Shown piece by piece: positions 58,151 through 64,000 of a stretch of 64,000 nucleotides of DNA. Made by a program: the position numbers and the translations under genes. The DNA is from Ceratothoa steindachneri (Eukaryota > Arthropoda > Malacostraca > Isopoda > Cymothoidae), in assembly GCA_963969495.1 (NCBI GenBank), contig OZ018328.1, forward strand, positions 134,075,968 to 134,139,967, in the 5' to 3' direction. The notes under the pieces are model-generated. The model was not told the origin of the DNA. It saw nothing but the letters and a program-made list of their open reading frames with translations, and did no database searches. Position 1 is the first letter of the stretch, and each line of letters starts with the position of its first letter.

Positions 58151-59725
58151 TACTTATGACTGAAGTCCAGCACTATTTAATCCTATCAATCACAACTCTC
58201 GTCCTCTATCGAGCACTTATTGTTGGCAAAAAATGAGCGTCCATGCAAAAACTAACTCTTACTAAACCCGCTATGGCAGCTTGCCGCATCAGTGCCATTA
58301 GTATTCATTGTACTTATGCAAGGCACTCATTAAGGAATCTAATTTCACATTTCCCCTTCTAGTACTATCTGAATTTACTTCATACTCACTCCTCAAATAC
58401 ATCGAAACAAATACTTTCATCAACTTTTCCATATCACTCTTACGCTCAACCTCTAAAACAAGCCATCATCATATATTATGATAGAGATCAAACATGACTC
58501 ATCATTGTTTATCGACCTTATTACCTTGACACTCACCCTCACTCGTACTTCTCTCTGTACAACCGGTTATCCATGAATATATTAAAAGGTCAAGGAGACA
58601 ATATCTATCCTATCACACACCTCGCATTTATCGACCATGAAATCTGTTCATCTTCTACCGTAACGTACGCCTTATATCCTACTTAAAATTTTACACAACC
58701 AAACAGTTTCTTAGCTGCTTCATTCTATCTTAGCACGTGGAGTAGAATTTCCCTTGCGATATATTACACTTTCTATAATAGTTTCATAAACATTGCATAC
58801 ACTTCCCAGCTCTTAACACTTTAGTCCTATTTTGACTTCCTAAATTTGCATTACGTTTGCTCCATTCAAATGTTTACACTTGCCTCCTCCTTATTGCTTT
58901 CAAACAATCTCACATGAACTTTTCTCTTTTGCTTATCCAACAACCTTTAAATTCTGATTTACCCTACTGTACGGCCTTTATTACTGTTCCACATATTTCA
59001 ACCTAAAAAACTTTTATAAATAAATTAAGACGGTTGTAAAATTCAAGAAATTTCAGGATTAAAATTTGATTTTCCTTTTTTTAGTGTTATTATATGATTA
59101 AAAACTCCTCATTCTTTTAACTATGTAGAGTTATACTAATAAGTTATGAAGAAAACATAATTTAAAATTTGTAAGTCATGCATGCTAAATGTAAAACAAC
59201 ATTTACTGAATGGAACATACGATACAATGCGTCATTCAGGCATCCAAATATTAAGTGCATGCGACATATTAGGAAAATTTGGTAAATAAAAGAAAATGCT
59301 TATAATCACTATATTTTTAAACCATTCTAAACTGTTAATTATTAATAATGTGAGTAAACTTTACTCCAGCGTCGCGAAATCTCACTCTGCTGCTAACTAA
59401 TAGAATTATTTATATGTATATTATGCAATTAGAACAGGGCTTCTTGATTTGATTATGCACTCAATTTACATGAACAAAGGAACAAATATATCAGTATTGT
59501 GTTAAATATAACACCATTAAAGAATAGAAGAAGGTTGGACCGTCTCCTTCTTAGTAAGAGTCCATCAGCTTCGTAGTATTGATTTTTTATTTACACAAAA
59601 TAGAATTATTGGAGAAGAATCATATTTTTTATTTAAACTTTTGTTACAATTATTCTCCTATTTCTTAAATTCCTTCAGGCAAGCTTACATTGCTTGACTG
59701 ATAAGGCAATTCAAACACTCGTTTG
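58151..59725. other. No gene seen
   Basis: AT-rich; no open frame of note. Confidence 0.55.
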
Positions 59726-59729
59726 GAGC

Positions 59730-59815
59730 GATATGGCTGGTAGCCGAGTGGTTTAAATTATTAGCTCAAAGAAAGGTAGCTTTTGTCAGCATTGGTTTGT
59801 ATCCCCGCCATTTAA
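59730..59815 (+). mobile_element. tRNA-like SINE head or tRNA pseudogene
   Basis: TGGCTGGTAGCCGAGTGGTT contains a canonical A box (TAGCCGAGTGG), and GGTTTGTATCC near 59790 is a B box with the C changed to T. The arrangement, including the long variable region, resembles a Ser/Leu-type tRNA. The stems are not well conserved and the sequence continues into an A-rich tail, so a SINE is likelier than a working tRNA gene. Confidence 0.5.
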
Positions 59816-59829
59816 ACGGCTATAACTAT

Positions 59830-61560
59830 GTATATTTAAAACATAGAACAAATTAATTAAAAAACCCCACATACACACACATATCAACACTGTAACTAAT
59901 AAAACTTGTTCATCTGAGGAACAAATCGAATTTTTGTAAAGAAGAGTAGCAGACTTACATAAGATGGCAATGGTGACGAAATTTGGGCAACGAATAGAAG
60001 CTATGCTGGATATCGATGCAGTGGTTGCATTTTTTTTTGAGGGGGGGAGTCTATTACTAATGAGACAATACGGAGAATAAAACACAGAAGTTCAAAGACA
60101 GCGCGTAAAAAAATAGATAAGTGAGGATGCCGCGGCGGGGTGGCATGAAAAACATAGAAGAGATATCAGAGAGACGAAAAGAGTATTTTAGAGTAGAAAT
60201 TCTCCTTGAGAAAATCATCAGACAAGCTAGGAAATAACGACAAAAGAGGCTCACCAGATGCATAAGAAATAACGAAAGAGAGAGTTTTATATGATGTCAA
60301 AATTTAAGGAGAGTAAACCTAAAATTACACTATTTTGGTGCTAAAAAACAAGCGAAGATTCGTTTTCCTAAGCCTGTCCTTATTTGAAACCGATGTCAGC
60401 TTCTCTTGAAGTTTTTGAAAGGCATTGCAGCATTTCACCCCTTTTGCACAACGAACCATATGAAAATGAGAGTTGAATCTGACCATCATCTGATTCTGAA
60501 TTCTTTTCCTTCCATAAACCGTTTTCTCACTCATACTAATCAAATAAGGAAAAACCTTTGGAGGTAATCCTAGAGTTCTTTAACTAAAATTGATTATATC
60601 AATCGTGCTATTAGTAATGCTATTCAAATTTTCTTTGAATATATTATCGATATGACAAGAGCTATTAGGGAAATGAATAGGTATATAAATGAGAAAATGT
60701 CAGCAAATACACATTAACTCTGACCAAAGGAATAATCATAAAAAATTAACCTTTTTAAGAAATTAATGTCCGCTTCTTTGATGTTATAATATTTCATCCA
60801 CGTGTCATGGGAATCTCTGTATAAAGACAATTTTCGAAATATAAATTGAGGTCTGGTTTTACTATAGAGACCTTTTCTTTGAGATCACTCAGTTCTGTGC
60901 AGAAAAAAGTGCGTGTAGACTTTGACCTTTATATGTCTTGTCTAAATTTCAGGAGAGTGGCAGGTACAGAAATATTACACTTCCAATCGAAATATTTTCT
61001 CACCTTTGGGATAATCAGCATATGTACCCTCCAATAATTCCATTTTCTTCAACAAGTTATTTTCTTTGGGGGGAGAGGGGGAGAGCTTTTGCCTTTCCTC
61101 TAAAGGAGTTCTAATCTACAATTAAGAGTTAGTTTCTTGATTAATGAAAAATAAAAGCTTTGAGAGAGAACGAATTTTTTGTTTACAAGTACAGACATAG
61201 TTCTGGAGCATCATGCTCCATCCTGTAGCTAAACAAAGAATGATAAAATATTACCTTAACAAATCGTTAAATACAAAATTCGAGAGAAAAAAAAACAAAA
61301 GAGTGAGAAAGAAAGAGACCCTCACAAGAAACACGAGTTTCTTGATTGTTCAAACTTACCTCTGAACATTTTAAATGCTTCTTTATGCTCTAGCCATTTA
61401 TGTATGGAATGATTTGGTATCTAAATACTTTCATACAGATATTTTGGTTTTCCTTCTAATTATGTTTACAATAAAGTTTTGTGCAATAATTAGAATTTTG
61501 TCAAGAAGACCAAACATGACTAATCTTCAGTGCCAGAGTCTACACTCTAAAATATTCAAT
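59830..61560. other. No confident gene
   Basis: AT-rich. Around 59930-60240 the plus strand yields basic, charged blocks (for example ADLHKMAMVTKFGQRIEAML) that look coding-like but lie in broken frames; I could not identify them. Open frames 60325-60543 (minus) and 60846-61037 (plus) are unrecognised. Confidence 0.4.
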
Positions 61561-61564
61561 GTAA

Positions 61565-61825
61565 TATTTACAGTAATTTATTGGCAGCTAAGCAACAAGT
61601 AACTTACTAAAGTTATACAGCAAAAATGCCTCTTACTGTATTTCTTATAATTCATCTTACTGACTGTGGAAATTACAGTGACACACTCTTAATAATACAG
61701 TAAAAATACAGTGCACTATAATTTTAAGTAAATACCGCATTAAAAATACAGTCGTATGCATTGTGTCAAAAGATAAAATAGATTCCTGGCTGATTATCTG
61801 AAGAAAATTACTGTATAATTTACAT
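61565..61825. repeat. Possible short inverted-repeat element
   Basis: TTACAGTAATTTATTGG near 61568 and, inverted, TACAGTAATTTTC near 61815 could be ends of a roughly 250-bp MITE. Between them TACAGTAAAAATACAGT-type motifs recur. Matching is short and ends are uncertain. Confidence 0.3.
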
Positions 61826-62030
61826 TCTTCCTTCTTTTGGCACACAATTAAAAGAACAGAAGTAGTATATCAATAAATATGTTAGAAATATTAATAATAT
61901 TTCTCAGGGTCTTTTTGTCAATCTGAATCGTATTTTAGACGGAGTGAAAAATATATGTAGTTAGTAGTATTGACTAATTTCTTACTTAGGATGACCGAAA
62001 GAAAATAAATCGTTTCCTCGTCGCTTTATC

Positions 62031-62033
<3 letters not shown>

Positions 62034-62092
<59 letters not shown>
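62034..62092. repeat. (AT)n microsatellite
   Basis: AT run of about 59 bp. Confidence 0.95.
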
Positions 62093-62094
<2 letters not shown>

Positions 62095-62095
<1 letters not shown>

Positions 62096-62345
62096 TGTAG
62101 TTAGGTAGCAGTCTTTCCTGAATGCAAATTTTGTTGAATACCATTGTGTATTTTGCCTTAATTAATTTCCTTTGGCAACTTTCTCTTTTTCTAACTATCT
62201 TTTTTATTCCATCTTGTAGATGGTGGATCGCTTGTCCTGTATTCATTTCTCTTTTAAATAAATGTGTTTGGTAAAAACCAAACTAAGTTGCTGAGCTTTT
62301 GATCTTATTCGATCATCTTCGAACGTTTTGATATGTTCTTACTTC
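62095..62345 (-). repeat. Possible Penelope-type terminal sequence
   Basis: The plus strand has TGAGCTTTTGATCTTATTCG followed by ATCATCTTCGAACG, like the AGCTTTxGAxC...TCATCTTC pattern of Penelope-type and related terminal repeats. The reverse strand forms GATC, six bases, GATC. It abuts the (AT)n run. Confidence 0.35.
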
Positions 62346-62816
62346 CTTTATCGATGTAATGAGTGGAGTGAAAATCTGACAGAATGAAAAAATCTGGTGT
62401 ACTCAAGAGTAGAAGATTTAGATTAGTAGTAGGAGATAGATGGTAAAAGATGGGTAGGACTTGCCCTAGTTTGAGGAGCATCACAGGCATTTAGATACTC
62501 TAACTACTGATTTTTTGTTTTTTGTTTTTTTAATGTTAACTTGTGTTTGTTTCTGTTTACGTTCTTCTTTATATTCTGCTGTGTATTGGTCTCCTTGTTT
62601 TGTTTATTTAGTCTTCGTGTATTTTTAAGCTTTCGAGCCTTTATTAGTGATCAAATTTAGTGTATTACCTCGTGTTTTGTTCTGGTTGTTTTTGTTTGTT
62701 CTTCATTAATTGTGAGTTTAATTTTTGTCTTAAATTTGTTGTGTCTTACTCTGTGTTGTTTATGCGTAAAGTGTTATAGTGTTTTCCTCGGCGCAGAGTC
62801 TAGTGCTTGGGAAACG
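62346..62816. other. T-rich stretch, perhaps the LINE C 3' untranslated region
   Basis: Strong T richness on the plus strand from about 62500 (A-rich on the reverse strand) directly downstream of LINE C coding. No poly(A) end was located. Confidence 0.35.
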
Positions 62817-64000
62817 TTAGTTTCGAGCGACCTTCTCACGCAATCTGGCAGTGATGTTTATTCTGCCACCTGTTCTTCTTAGCTCTGGGATGATATCATT
62901 GGCCATTGTTGACCAGACCTTTTTGACCAGCTTCTGCTTTGGGTGATTAATAGGCTCCACATGCTGTCTGCAGTGCAGGTCCCTTTGCTGAAGGTACTCT
63001 CTTCGTCTGGTTTTGTTCATGCAAAGGGATGTAGAATTCTGCACTCGCTGGAGCCTCCTCATAGCGGTCTTGCTGGCCGTTTGAGGCACTAATGCAGGGT
63101 AGATGAGCTTAGCCCAGATAAACATTAGGTATATTTTCTTTATATTCACCGAGCTAAGATTTCTGAACCTATATAGCTTAGTGATTTCCCTTTTCGCCAT
63201 ATTCTGCCGCTCCTTGTAGTGACTCGAGTATCCGTGATCGGAGATTTTTAGGCCCAGGATGGTGCCTTCGGCGGAGTAGCCATATCTCCTCTCATCTATT
63301 ACAATGGGCCACGTGGACTTGCGGCAGAGCGGGAGGATCTTAAATTTGTACCTATTCTTCCGGAATTTCGACCTTCTCTCGTATTGGTTGATGTAGAGAT
63401 CTCTGCAATATTGTTAATCACCTGATTCCTTGCTTTCCTCACCCTACTGGAGACGATCTCCGTGACGTTATCTGCGTATTGCAGATACATCATGTCCCTG
63501 TGTATTGGAGTAGGGAGGTTGATGCGAAAGACCAGGAAAAGCAGAGGGCTCAGGCAGCTCCCCTGGGGAACGCTCGCTTTGAGCTCGACTCCGGTCCTTT
63601 GTGCTCTTCAATCATGATACGCGCCCTTCTGTCCATGACGAAGTCACAAAGGATTCTTTCCAGGACTGAGTCTAGCTAGAGACCTAGGATTTTGTATTGT
63701 AGTCCTCTCAGCCAAACCTTGACAAAGGCCTTCTGCACGTCCCTCATCATCATGTCTACATAGTGACCCTTCGCTCAGCAATGTGCGATCTTTTCTGTTA
63801 GGGGCGCCAGGGCAGTTTCTGTGCCTCTTTTTGGTGGGAACCCATGTTGTTGCGTGTTATGCGCTCCTAACTCGTCGAGTTGAATTTGTAGCCTGTAGGC
63901 TATAATCTTCTCGAACATCTTGCCGGGTATTTCTGGGAGAGAGATTGGGTGATAGTTAGCCACTTGGTCTGGGGCATATTCACATTCGGGATAAAGATGA
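62817..64000 (-). pseudogene. LINE C ORF2, reverse transcriptase, runs off the window end
   Basis: From the window end: FIPNVNMPQTK, MANYHPISLPEIPGKMFEKI, RLQIQLDELGAHNTQQHGFP, RGTETALAPLTEKIAHC with TGA, then KGHYVDMMMRDVQKAFVKVW (motif A region, first catalytic Asp in RDVQKAF) and LRGLQYKILGL. After a shift MMYLQYADNVTEIVSSRVRK follows, where YADN replaces the catalytic YADD. Next come YGYSAEGTILGLKIS, and the open tail 63200-62817 with LYRFRNLSSVNIKKIYLMFI, RRLQRVQNSTSLCMNKTRRR and a stop. It is the same RT type as LINE A and B but distinctly GC-richer and less eroded. Confidence 0.78.

Noticed and set aside
59730..59815. Functional tRNA gene
   Set aside because: The B box lacks the conserved C and the acceptor and anticodon stems do not pair well; a SINE head or pseudogene fits better.
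59930..60240. Possible exon with charged residues
   Set aside because: Frames break every 20-30 residues, no consistent splice sites could be chosen, and no family was recognised.

Overview
The window is eukaryotic, AT-rich, gene-poor DNA, almost certainly from an arthropod. I found no intact host gene and no bacterial-style operon, origin or CRISPR array. The best clues to origin are a short interstitial (TTAGG)n telomere-type tract and a repeat community familiar from crustaceans: BS/jockey-like, CR1-like, RTE-like and I/Nimb-like LINEs, Penelope-like elements with a GIY-YIG domain, Tc1/mariner, hAT, a Helitron and tRNA-headed SINEs. A decapod or other crustacean is my inference; nothing here fixes the species. 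Nearly every recognisable protein is broken by stops and frameshifts, so the window reads as a graveyard of transposable elements of different ages.

Layout. 0-7 kb: the 3' part of a hAT element ends at an identifiable terminal repeat inside a decayed, dispersed gene of unknown function. Next come a CR1-like tail, an internally deleted mariner carrying a nested LINE with a target-site duplication, and an RTE-like endonuclease piece. 7-12 kb: an (AT)n run, a tRNA-like SINE, TTAGG repeats and a 2.2-kb array of a 24-bp unit. 12-22 kb: two related non-LTR elements (ORF1 zinc knuckle, endonuclease, reverse transcriptase), a mariner-like transposase end, a 163-bp tandem repeat and a BS-like LINE 3' end. 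22-28 kb: mostly unassigned AT-rich DNA. 27.5-30.1 kb: a non-coding hAT-type element with a complete but mutated Tc1 element inside it. 30-33 kb: a Penelope-like GIY-YIG fragment, two tandem SINE copies, a Helitron 3' end with PIF1 helicase remnant, and a hammerhead-like motif. 33-37 kb: a long decayed I/Nimb-like LINE. 40-44 kb: (AT)n runs, a second Penelope-like fragment, a second copy of the same deleted mariner and a CR1-like fragment. 44.5-46 kb: an RTE-like 3' fragment running into a roughly 10-bp minisatellite, bracketed by two 130-bp direct repeats. 48.9-58 kb: two more mariner-type elements, a Tc1-type remnant and two CR1-like fragments. 59.7-64 kb: a tRNA-like SINE head, a possible MITE, an (AT)n run, and a LINE that runs off the window end.

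The pieces do not work together as a pathway; the relationships are historical (nesting, shared deletions, copies of one family). The most informative structures are the two mariner copies with the same internal deletion, the LINE-in-mariner and Tc1-in-hAT nests, the 24-bp array, the RTE/minisatellite/direct-repeat cassette, and the recurring contact between Penelope-type untranslated sequences and (AT)n arrays. I saw no convincing previously undescribed biological system. All family names are from reading translations by eye, without a database search.
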